A stretch of 6,222 nt of DNA, taken from positions 1 to 6,222 of the forward strand of contig JAITEW010000337.1 in NCBI GenBank assembly GCA_031281855.1, written 5' to 3'. How positions within the stretch are numbered: the stretch's first letter is position 1; each line of letters begins with the position of its first letter. The notes beneath the pieces were generated by a model, which was given only the letters and a program-made list of their open reading frames with translations, was not told the origin of the DNA and searched no databases. Position numbers and translations under genes: made by a program. This stretch comes from Treponema sp. (GTDB lineage Bacteria; Spirochaetota; Spirochaetia; Treponematales; Breznakiellaceae). Shown here in pieces: positions 1 to 5,077 of the stretch.

Positions 1-126
1 CCCGGTATTGGCCGGGAATCGGCGATCCGCCAGTTGGGCGCCTTGGGTATTAAGGTAAAATCCATCAATGACGTTACTCCGATACCCCACAACGGTTGCC
101 GGCCCCGGAAAACCCGCCGCATATAG
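1..126 (+). CDS. rpsK: 30S ribosomal protein S11, C-terminal part (5' end outside window)
   Basis: The frame open from base 1 encodes 41 residues and stops at TAG 124-126. It is the C-terminus of ribosomal protein S11, a 30S platform protein that contacts 16S rRNA near the mRNA exit region. The family signature is clear: GIGRESAIRQLGALGIKV, followed by DVTPIPHNGCRPRKTRRI, which is the nearly invariant S11 end. S11 is usually about 125 to 130 residues, so roughly two thirds of the gene lies upstream of the window. It precedes rpsD by 33 bases, as in the E. coli alpha operon order rpsM-rpsK-rpsD-rpoA-rplQ. The only unusual point is the final basic tail, which is slightly divergent. Identification is very secure; the start cannot be seen. 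Confidence 0.97.
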   Translation, partial: PGIGRESAIRQLGALGIKVKSINDVTPIPHNGCRPRKTRRI

Positions 127-143
127 CGTATACGGTACAGCAT

Positions 144-156
144 AAGGAAGAGGAAG
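144..156 (+). promoter_or_regulatory. Ribosome binding site of rpsD (doubled AGGAAG)
   Basis: The purine run AAGGAAGAGGAAG before the ATG at 160 holds two tandem AGGAAG units, at 145-150 and 151-156. The first has normal Shine-Dalgarno spacing; the second is rather close to the start. This supports the ATG at 160 as the rpsD start. I see no promoter in the 33-base gap, so rpsD is read from the upstream operon transcript. Confidence 0.75.
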
Positions 157-159
157 AGT

Positions 160-795
160 ATGGCAAGATATATTGGCCCTGTATGCCGGCTTTGCCGGGC
201 GGAACAGAAAAAGTTGATGCTCAAAGGGGAACGTTGTAAGAGCGATAAATGCCCTATTAATAAAAAACGGCCTGCACCGGGAAAGGATCCCAAGCTCCGG
301 CCGGGTAAACGTTCCGATTACGGGCTTCAGCTTCGGGAGAAACAGAAGCTTAAAAGGATTTACGGCATGCAGGAGAAGCAGTTCAGTCTCTTTTTTGAGA
401 GAGCCCTGCGTATGCCCGGCATCACCGGCGAGAACCTGTTCGGTCTGTTGGAACGGCGGCTGGACAATGTGGTCTACCGTATGCGTTTTGCCGTCAGCCG
501 GAGCCAGGCCCGGCAGATCGTACTTCATGGACATATCAGGGTAAACGGGAAGCGGGTCGATGTGCCTTCTTATCTGGTAAAACCCGAGGATACGGTGGAA
601 GTAGGAGAGTCCAGTAAAAACCTGGTGGTTATCAAGGATGCCCTTAAGGAATTCGGAAAATCCGGGGTAATGCCCTGGCTTCAACTGGATCCTGATGGCA
701 TGAAAGGAAAGTTCCTTGCAATCCCGCGGCGCGGGGATGTTACCGATCTTGCGGACATCAAGGAACAGATGATCATCGAATTGTATTCAAAATAA
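160..795 (+). CDS. rpsD: 30S ribosomal protein S4
   Basis: Encodes 211 residues, normal for S4 (about 200 to 210). S4 is a primary 16S rRNA-binding protein that nucleates 30S assembly and helps maintain decoding accuracy; in E. coli it is also the translational repressor of the alpha operon. The N-terminus MARYIGPVCRLCRAEQ is typical. Cys9, Cys12, Cys26 and Cys31 form a CxxC-x13-C-x4-C zinc knuckle, so this is the zinc-binding (C+) form. The S4 RNA-binding domain covers roughly residues 99 to 160, including RRLDNVVYRM, the SRSQARQ helix and GHIRVNGKRVDVPS. The ATG is preceded by a purine-rich ribosome binding site. rpoA starts 9 bases after the stop, consistent with one transcript. The E. coli autoregulatory target lies in the rpsM leader, outside this window, so such control cannot be judged here. 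Confidence 0.98.
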   Translation: MARYIGPVCRLCRAEQKKLMLKGERCKSDKCPINKKRPAPGKDPKLRPGKRSDYGLQLREKQKLKRIYGMQEKQFSLFFERALRMPGITGENLFGLLERRLDNVVYRMRFAVSRSQARQIVLHGHIRVNGKRVDVPSYLVKPEDTVEVGESSKNLVVIKDALKEFGKSGVMPWLQLDPDGMKGKFLAIPRRGDVTDLADIKEQMIIELYSK

Positions 796-800
796 GGAGA
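794..800 (+). promoter_or_regulatory. Ribosome binding site of rpoA
   Basis: AAGGAGA is a near-consensus Shine-Dalgarno sequence. It overlaps the last bases of the rpsD stop codon (TAA 793-795) and ends 4 bases before the ATG at 805, with the GGAG core about 5 to 6 bases from the start. It fixes the rpoA start and suggests efficient, possibly coupled, translation. Confidence 0.85.
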
Positions 801-804
801 ATCC

Positions 805-1860
805 ATGGCCCGTAAGAACCTTCTTAAAGGATTCAAACGTCCGAAAGGTATTACCTTTGAGCATGGTGAGCTTAAGTCTAATTACGGTAAATTCACTGCC
901 GCTCCCTTTGAACCGGGTTTCGGAACAACAGTGGGGAATACGCTGCGCCGGGTCCTTCTTTCTTCCATTCAGGGATATGCGATTTCGGCGGTTAAAATTA
1001 CTTCGTACAACGATGAAGGGATAGCCCATGTGGTATCCAGTGAATTTGAAACCATCCCGAATATCCTGGAGGATACCCTGGAGGTCATCAATAACCTCAA
1101 GCAGATCCGGCTCAGGCTTTCTGACGATTTGGAACAGGATGTTTTCACCTACGAGTGGTCCGGCAAGGCCGATATAAAGAGCGGCGATTTTGCCCGTACC
1201 GGCCAGCTTGAAGTGCTGAATGCCGGGCAGCATGTGATGACCCTTATGGATAACGCTAAACTGGAATTAAAAATCCAGGTGGATCTGGGCCGGGGTTATA
1301 TACCCTCTGAGTCCAATGAGCGTTATGTGGAAGAAGTAGGGACCATCCCGCTGGACGCTATTTTCTCGCCTGTAAAAAAGGTGAAGTACGCCGTTGAACC
1401 CACAAGGGTGGGCCAGCGCAGCGATTATGATAAGCTGGTCCTGGAAGTCTGGACTGATGGGACCATCAAACCCGATGACGCCCTGGCCGAAGCGGCGAAA
1501 ATAGCCAAGGATCATTTTTCGATATTCATCAATTTTGATGAAAACAATCTGGGCACAGACGAGGATTCCGATGAAATTGATGAGAGAATACATCAGATCC
1601 TCAATACCCCTGTGGAAGAACTGGAGCTTTCTGTCCGTTCATCCAACTGCCTCAAGAACGCCAATATCAAGACCATCGGCGAATTGACCCGGAAGACCGA
1701 GGACGATATCGCTAAGACCCGTAATTTCGGGAAGAAATCCCTCCAGGAGATCAAGGAAAAACTCAAGGAGTGGAACCTCAGTCTGGGGATAACCGACATG
1801 AATCTGCTTAAAAACGCGGTCAGAGTTACTCCCCAAAAGGAAACAGAAGATGAAGCATAG
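805..1860 (+). CDS. rpoA: DNA-directed RNA polymerase subunit alpha
   Basis: Encodes 351 residues, somewhat longer than the 329 of E. coli. The alpha dimer scaffolds assembly of beta and beta', and its C-terminal domain binds UP elements and activators. The N-terminal domain (about 15 to 245) contains the dimerisation and assembly motif EPGFGTTVGNTLRRVLLSS at 36-54. An acidic linker (about 246 to 262, rich in Asp and Glu) joins it to the C-terminal domain (about 268 to 328). That domain has the helix-hairpin-helix elements SVRSSNCLKNANI and RNFGKKSLQEIKEKL. Arg278 corresponds to E. coli Arg265, the key UP-element DNA contact, so DNA binding by the C-terminal domain should be intact. A tail of about 20 residues follows the usual SLG end and accounts for part of the extra length. 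The gene overlaps rplQ by 11 bases. Confidence 0.99.
   Translation: MARKNLLKGFKRPKGITFEHGELKSNYGKFTAAPFEPGFGTTVGNTLRRVLLSSIQGYAISAVKITSYNDEGIAHVVSSEFETIPNILEDTLEVINNLKQIRLRLSDDLEQDVFTYEWSGKADIKSGDFARTGQLEVLNAGQHVMTLMDNAKLELKIQVDLGRGYIPSESNERYVEEVGTIPLDAIFSPVKKVKYAVEPTRVGQRSDYDKLVLEVWTDGTIKPDDALAEAAKIAKDHFSIFINFDENNLGTDEDSDEIDERIHQILNTPVEELELSVRSSNCLKNANIKTIGELTRKTEDDIAKTRNFGKKSLQEIKEKLKEWNLSLGITDMNLLKNAVRVTPQKETEDEA
1835..1843 (+). promoter_or_regulatory. Ribosome binding site of rplQ inside rpoA
   Basis: AAAAGGAAA lies within the last codons of rpoA, with its AAGGA core 8 bases upstream of the ATG at 1850. The rplQ start precedes the rpoA stop (TAG 1858-1860), so the genes overlap by 11 bases. 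This arrangement suggests translational coupling, which keeps alpha and L17 output linked. Confidence 0.7.
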
Positions 1861-2305
1861 GAGAGGCTTTAATCCCCTGGAACGGACTTCGGCCCACCGG
1901 AAAGCCCTGCACCGTAATATGGTTACTTCCCTTTTCAGGTATGAACGGATCAGGACTACAAAGGCCAAGGCCCTGGAAATTCGCCGCAGTGCCGAAAAGC
2001 TCATTACCCGCGCAAAAGTGGACACCGTCCACAACCGCCGTATCGTTTCAAGCCGCCTTTTTGATGAGGGTATTGTAGCCAAGCTCTTTACCAACATCGC
2101 GGTCCGTATGAAAGAGCGGCCGGGCGGTTATACCCGGATCCTCAAACTCGGGGAACGGGCCGGCGACGCTTCGGAAGTCGTTATACTGGAACTGGTGGAT
2201 TATAAGCTGGACACAGGGGATTCCGAAAAAAAGGCAAAGAAGGAAGCCAAAAAAGAGGCAAAGAAGGAAGCGAAGAAAGAAGCCGACAAAGAGGAGAAGA
2301 AATAG
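1850..2305 (+). CDS. rplQ: 50S ribosomal protein L17 with Lys/Glu/Ala C-terminal extension
   Basis: Encodes 151 residues. L17 is a 50S protein located near the peptide exit tunnel and contacting 23S rRNA. The family core fills roughly residues 1 to 120: MKHRRGFNPLERTSAHRKAL at the start, RNMVTSLFRYERIRTT in the middle, and PGGYTRILKLGERAGDASE before the last strand. Bacterial L17 usually ends soon after this point (127 residues in E. coli). Here a charged, low-complexity tail of about 27 residues follows from residue 125, built from KKEA units and ending in KEEKK. The tail is probably exposed and either disordered or helical; its role is unknown. The gene overlaps rpoA by 11 bases, and its stop codon directly abuts the next start codon. 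Confidence 0.98.
   Translation: MKHRRGFNPLERTSAHRKALHRNMVTSLFRYERIRTTKAKALEIRRSAEKLITRAKVDTVHNRRIVSSRLFDEGIVAKLFTNIAVRMKERPGGYTRILKLGERAGDASEVVILELVDYKLDTGDSEKKAKKEAKKEAKKEAKKEADKEEKK
2237..2284 (+). repeat. Four tandem 12-base units encoding KKEA in the L17 tail
   Basis: The units occupy 2237-2248, 2249-2260, 2261-2272 and 2273-2284, and each translates to Lys-Lys-Glu-Ala. The codons differ between units: AAG AAG GAA GCC, AAA AAA GAG GCA, AAG AAG GAA GCG and AAG AAA GAA GCC. The protein repeat is therefore exact while the DNA repeat is not. Degenerate partial units flank the array on both sides. Confidence 0.9.
2291..2299 (+). promoter_or_regulatory. Ribosome binding site of the zinc-ribbon gene, inside rplQ
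   Basis: GAGGAGAAG, coding for the L17 tail residues E-E-K, includes the AGGAG core at 2292-2296, 9 bases before the ATG at 2306. The start codon follows directly on the rplQ stop (TAG then ATG with no gap). The next protein is thus probably made by ribosomes finishing L17. Confidence 0.75.
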
Positions 2306-2515
2306 ATGTCAAAAGCCCACAGAGGTAAGGGAATACGGGAATTGGCTTCCCACGGCCGGGGGGAATGCCCGGTATGCAAAAGGAAAAGCATCAAGATACT
2401 GTACGAGCAGGAAGCTGGTGAGGTTAAGGTGAAAATTTGCAAAACCTGCAAGGCTGCCATCAAGCATGGCAAGAAAAGCGTGATAGATACCGCCGGCCAG
2501 CCCGCTCAGGCCTGA
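2306..2515 (+). CDS. Small four-cysteine zinc-ribbon protein, possibly ribosome-associated
   Basis: Encodes 69 residues, rich in Lys and Arg. Two CxxC knuckles are visible: CPVC (Cys21, Cys24) and CKTC (Cys45, Cys48), separated by a short stretch likely to form beta strands (SIKILYEQEAGEVKVKI). This is the classic layout of a zinc ribbon binding one zinc ion. The basic N-terminus (SKAHRGKGIRELASHGRG) and the AAIKHGKK segment could contact RNA. I do not recognise a named family. Its zero-gap position after rplQ and its strong ribosome binding site indicate co-translation with ribosomal proteins. A ribosomal or ribosome-associated role is therefore reasonable but inferred. A zinc-dependent transcription factor-like or assembly role is an alternative. 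The last two codons, encoding Gln-Ala, fall in the palindromic overlap with the convergent transporter gene. Confidence 0.87.
   Translation: MSKAHRGKGIRELASHGRGECPVCKRKSIKILYEQEAGEVKVKICKTCKAAIKHGKKSVIDTAGQPAQA
2506..2515. repeat. Perfect 10-base palindrome forming both stop codons of convergent genes
   Basis: TCAGGCCTGA is its own reverse complement and is exactly the overlap between the zinc-ribbon gene (plus) and the transporter gene (minus). Read from either strand it gives CAG GCC TGA, so both proteins end in Gln-Ala. Its core octamer CAGGCCTG recurs at 2539-2546. Confidence 0.95.
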
Positions 2516-3708
2516 CGGTCAAGCCAGATCTGAACACCCAGGCCTGCGGCCTGGATGAGGGCGAGAATCAGAAAAGTGCTGCCCATGCCTAAATACTGGT
2601 AGCAGAAGCCCCCGCCCAAGGTGCCCGCTGCGCCGCCAATGGAAAGGAAAATCTCGTGGAGAGCCATATTCTTCGCGGGATTTTTTTTATCCGCCCCTGC
2701 GTGGAATATGCTGTTGTTATAGCAGCCGGCGTAGAAAAAACCTACACAAAAAGCAATGATGCTATACAGGACTATTCCTCTTTGCGCTGCCAGAAACATC
2801 AGGGACGCCGCTATGAGGAGGCCTTGCAGTGCAAAAAACCAGCGCCTGTTGAAATGCCAGAAAGTAAACCGGGCGTAAAATGTAAAGGCTATGAGCCCCG
2901 CAACCCCCCTGAAGAGGAGCACCAAGCCTGCGGTTTTTTCCGTATAGCCCAATGCGTCCCGTATAAAAAGGGGGACTACGTTTCCCAGAACTCCGATGAA
3001 CACATTGCCGCAGAGGCCGCTTATCCATCCGCGAATTTTGAAAGACCGTATTGTTTTTTCGAGACGGTTCGAGCGTTCTACCCCGCGGGCCTGCTTGTCC
3101 TCTTCCCTGCGGCCGATGGTATTGTCGTTTCTGACGCTTTCGGTAAAAAAGATCAGGAAAGCCAGTATGAAAAGGGTGAGGAAAAGGCAGAGAAACACAG
3201 TGATAAAGATCCCTGCCAGGCCGTGGCGGTAAAGCCCCCCTCCTGCCAGCGGGCCCACGAGAGAGCCTCCCATCCAGGCGCGGTTGTACCAGCTTATGTC
3301 CCGGTTAAGCTCCGCTTCGGTCAGGCCCTGGGTGAACCAGGCCATAACAGGGGGCCAGAAGAACCCGGTACAACCCTGGATGAGGCACCATGCGGTAATA
3401 GCCGCCGCGCCTGAGGAAGCCACAGAGAGGAAGACAGCGCTCAGGAAACAGCAGGCGACGGCAGAAAAAATGATGTATTTTGGCTTTGCCCTTCCGCCGA
3501 AACGCTGGTAAAGATTACAGCAGAGGAAATAGGCCCCTGTCCCCAGGGTCAGGGAAGCGCCCACCTGACCGGCGCTGAAACCGAAACGATCCGCAAACAG
3601 GTAAATAAGGGAAAAAGAGATTATGGTATTTGCAAGGCAGTATACAAAAGCGCAGATAAACAAGGTGTTGTTTCTGCCGATAAGCGGCTGTTTCACAAGA
3701 GGGCGCAC
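2506..3708 (-). CDS. Major facilitator superfamily (MFS) transporter
   Basis: Encodes 400 residues, a normal MFS length, and is an inner-membrane secondary transporter; the substrate cannot be inferred. Hydrophobic segments suggest 12 helices at about 15-38, 47-66, 77-97, 101-124, 143-161, 166-188, 228-250, 258-278, 288-308, 312-335, 349-372 and 375-396. A charged cytoplasmic loop (about 189 to 226) separates the two six-helix halves, as in MFS proteins. The loop after helix 2 (YQRFGGRAKPK) resembles a weak version of MFS motif A. Glycine-rich helix 5 (MGGSLVGPLAGGGLY) and helix 11 (SIGGAAGTLGGG) are typical. The start used is GTG at 3708-3706. An in-frame TAG lies 15 bases upstream and no ATG is available near helix 1. 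No good Shine-Dalgarno is visible, so the exact start is uncertain. The gene lies 57 bases after the CapA-like gene on the same strand. Confidence 0.9.
   Translation of the reverse strand: MRPLVKQPLIGRNNTLFICAFVYCLANTIISFSLIYLFADRFGFSAGQVGASLTLGTGAYFLCCNLYQRFGGRAKPKYIIFSAVACCFLSAVFLSVASSGAAAITAWCLIQGCTGFFWPPVMAWFTQGLTEAELNRDISWYNRAWMGGSLVGPLAGGGLYRHGLAGIFITVFLCLFLTLFILAFLIFFTESVRNDNTIGRREEDKQARGVERSNRLEKTIRSFKIRGWISGLCGNVFIGVLGNVVPLFIRDALGYTEKTAGLVLLFRGVAGLIAFTFYARFTFWHFNRRWFFALQGLLIAASLMFLAAQRGIVLYSIIAFCVGFFYAGCYNNSIFHAGADKKNPAKNMALHEIFLSIGGAAGTLGGGFCYQYLGMGSTFLILALIQAAGLGVQIWLDRQA
2538..2554. repeat. Short perfect inverted repeat inside the 3' end of the transporter gene
   Basis: CCAGGCC (2538-2544) and GGCCTGG (2548-2554) form a 7-base-pair GC-rich stem with the 3-base loop TGC. 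It lies 22 bases beyond the zinc-ribbon stop codon, where a terminator of the ribosomal transcript might be expected. No T-run follows on either strand, so it is not a standard intrinsic terminator. It may arise from the coding sequence for Gln-Ala-Ala-Gly-Leu in the transporter. Confidence 0.5.
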
Positions 3709-3715
3709 AGGGAAT

Positions 3716-3745
3716 ATGGTAGCCTAATACCCGATGTACAGTCAA
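3716..3745 (-). promoter_or_regulatory. Possible sigma-70-type promoter for the MFS gene
   Basis: On the minus strand TTGACT (3745-3740) matches the -35 consensus at 5 of 6 bases. TACCAT (3721-3716) matches the -10 consensus at 4 of 6, with an 18-base spacer. Transcription would begin close to the GTG start at 3708. The match is modest and could be chance. The gap could equally be read through from the CapA-like gene. Confidence 0.3.
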
Positions 3746-3765
3746 CGACAGGCGGATACTCCGCG

Positions 3766-4995
3766 TCAGTTTTCTGCAACGCGGTTTTCAATAAAAGGAT
3801 TGCCGGGCAGCAGATCCTCTCCTATAAGGGAATTTGCGGAGTTAAAAAACCACGCCGCAGTCATTTCCGGGTCTCCGGTTCTTTTCCAATGTTTTTCCGC
3901 CAGGGCTTCGGTGTATTCGTGAAGAGGGTATATCACAAAGCCTGTGCGGTCTTTTTCATAATGGCTGATGAGCGGTATAAGCCCGGCTTGATCCACAGTT
4001 ACGGCGGTTTCTGCTTTTTTTAGCCGCATATACATAAGGCCCCCCAGAAGGGCCGGTTTTTCCGGCTGCGCATGGGCGGAAACAAAATTGCCCAGCGAAT
4101 AAAAACAGTAAAGGACGCCGCCGTCGGGCCTGGAGATGCGGGCCAGGGGCTGGAGTACATGGGGGTGGTGGCCGATAACCAGGTCTACCCGGTGCAGGGC
4201 GAAAAATTCCGCCATCTGTTGCTGCGCCTCAGAAGGTTCCTCCTGGTATTCGTTCCCCCAGTGCATAGAGACCGCAAGAAAACTGCAAAGGGGCCTTAAA
4301 GCATCGATCTCTTCGGCCATCTTGTCCGTATCCGCCAGTGAAACAAGGTAGGATTTGTCCTTTGGAAGATAAAGACCGTTGGTACTTTCCGTGTAAGCGA
4401 GGAAACCAACACGGATATTGTTTTTTTCTATAATAACATTGCGGGACCGGCGGTCTTCTTCCGACCTGCTGATCCCTGTATAACGAATCCCGGGAAAGGC
4501 GTCCCAGTAATCCATAGTTTCCAGGATGCCTGCCTCGCCCTTATCCATAATGTGGTTGGTCGCGTGGTTTATAACATCGAAGCCCGCCGCCGCGAGGGCA
4601 GCCCCGGCTGCCTGGGGGGTATTGAAAAGCGGGTAACCGGAAAAAACCGGGCCTTTACCCAGCACGGTTTCCTGGTTTACAAAGGCTATACCGGCTGGTT
4701 CTATGTAAGCTTTGATACGCGAGTAGATGGAGTCGAAACAATATGCGCCTTGGTTGAAGAATTCCTTCAGGATAGGCTCCTGGTAGAGATTGTCCCCTGC
4801 GGCAACGAGGGTAAGGTAATCAGGCACAGGCTCCGGGGCTTGCACAGGGGCAGCTTCTTGCCGCTGCGGAGCCGGGACCTCTTCCCTATAACTCGCCGCT
4901 GCGGACCCGGCGCAGGAGAAGAGGAAGGGAAACATGATAAAAAAGAAAACTATGCGGACGCCCGTGAGGATCCTGAATCTATTTTTTAAGCCCAC
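3766..4995 (-). CDS. CapA-family lipoprotein (poly-gamma-glutamate capsule protein-like, metallophosphatase fold)
   Basis: Encodes 409 residues. A basic start, hydrophobic segment (about 14 to 27) and LFSC end at Cys28 suggest a lipoprotein signal; Phe at -2 is atypical but spirochaetal lipoboxes are relaxed. A Pro/Gln/Ala/Glu-rich linker (about 40 to 58) leads to the CapA (PGA_cap) domain. Its conserved motifs appear in order: AAGDN (Gly67, Asp68), NQETVL (Asn107, Glu109), NHATNHIMDKG (Asn143 to Gly153), HWGNEY (His245), GHHPHVLQP (Gly275 to Pro283) and LGNF (Asn303). All likely metal and active-site residues look intact. Family members take part in polyglutamate capsule synthesis in Bacillus, but many are lone exported proteins of unknown substrate. 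No capB or capC is nearby, so capsule synthesis should not be assumed. Translation begins at GTG 4995; no in-frame ATG precedes it, and starting at Met21 would destroy the signal peptide. Confidence 0.9.
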   Translation of the reverse strand: MGLKNRFRILTGVRIVFFFIMFPFLFSCAGSAAASYREEVPAPQRQEAAPVQAPEPVPDYLTLVAAGDNLYQEPILKEFFNQGAYCFDSIYSRIKAYIEPAGIAFVNQETVLGKGPVFSGYPLFNTPQAAGAALAAAGFDVINHATNHIMDKGEAGILETMDYWDAFPGIRYTGISRSEEDRRSRNVIIEKNNIRVGFLAYTESTNGLYLPKDKSYLVSLADTDKMAEEIDALRPLCSFLAVSMHWGNEYQEEPSEAQQQMAEFFALHRVDLVIGHHPHVLQPLARISRPDGGVLYCFYSLGNFVSAHAQPEKPALLGGLMYMRLKKAETAVTVDQAGLIPLISHYEKDRTGFVIYPLHEYTEALAEKHWKRTGDPEMTAAWFFNSANSLIGEDLLPGNPFIENRVAEN

Positions 4996-4999
4996 CGGT

Positions 5000-5039
5000 T
5001 TCTTCTTATCCTTCCTGGTTCTTCTTGGTCCTTCCTGGT
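5000..5039 (-). repeat. Imperfect tandem repeat with two Shine-Dalgarno-like cores before the CapA-like gene
   Basis: Two units, at 5000-5019 (20 bases) and 5019-5039 (21 bases), share TTCTTCTT and CCTTCCTGGT on the plus strand and meet at base 5019. On the minus strand, the sense of the downstream gene, each carries AGGAAGGA. The copy nearer the GTG at 4995 ends about 13 bases from it, which is rather long for a ribosome binding site; the intervening AAGAAG could also serve. The repeat fills most of the 61-base gap after the GLUG-type gene. Confidence 0.7.
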
Positions 5040-5043
5040 GTTG

Positions 5044-5077
5044 CCAAAACTAACTGTTACTCAAACCACAGTTTTGG
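5044..5077. repeat. Inverted repeat spanning the stop codon of the GLUG-type gene
   Basis: CCAAAACT (5044-5051) and AGTTTTGG (5070-5077) are perfect inverted copies separated by 18 bases. An alternative inner stem is AACTGT (5052-5057) with ACAGTT (5068-5073). The stop codon TAA (minus, 5059-5057) lies in the structure. On the minus strand it is not followed by a T-run, so it is at best a weak terminator or an mRNA 3' end structure, and could be chance. Confidence 0.45.

Noticed and set aside
787..2097. Minus-strand open frames across rpoA and rplQ
   Set aside because: They overlap two unmistakable, fully conserved genes and show no protein family features.
2681..2688. Run of eight A on the coding strand of the transporter gene (T8 on the plus strand), a possible phase-variation tract
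   Set aside because: It encodes Asp-Lys-Lys-Asn in a predicted loop, the frame is intact, and seven-base A runs also occur in the CapA-like gene (4015-4021). A run of eight without strain comparison is weak evidence for switching.
2671..2695. GCGGGAT, T-run, ATCCGC resembling a hairpin with poly-T
   Set aside because: The T-run lies in the loop rather than after the stem, the arms match only with a bulge, and the stretch is inside the transporter coding region.
2656..3414. Long plus-strand open frame (252 codons) antisense to the transporter gene
   Set aside because: Its translation is rich in Pro, Glu, Lys and Cys with no recognisable domain, while the opposite strand encodes a clear 12-helix transporter. 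It is a coding shadow.
3709..3765. 57-base gap between the CapA-like and transporter genes examined for a terminator or small gene
   Set aside because: No stable hairpin with a T-run and no small reading frame with a ribosome binding site is visible; only the tentative promoter already listed.
4597..4612. GC-rich inverted repeat GGCAGCC / GGCTGCC inside the CapA-like gene
   Set aside because: It lies in codons for an Ala/Gly-rich helix, has only a two-base spacer, and no T-run follows. Composition explains it.
4552..4989. Plus-strand open frame of 145 codons antisense to the CapA-like gene
   Set aside because: The opposite strand has all CapA motifs in order. The plus-strand frame has low-complexity charged sequence and no good ribosome binding site.
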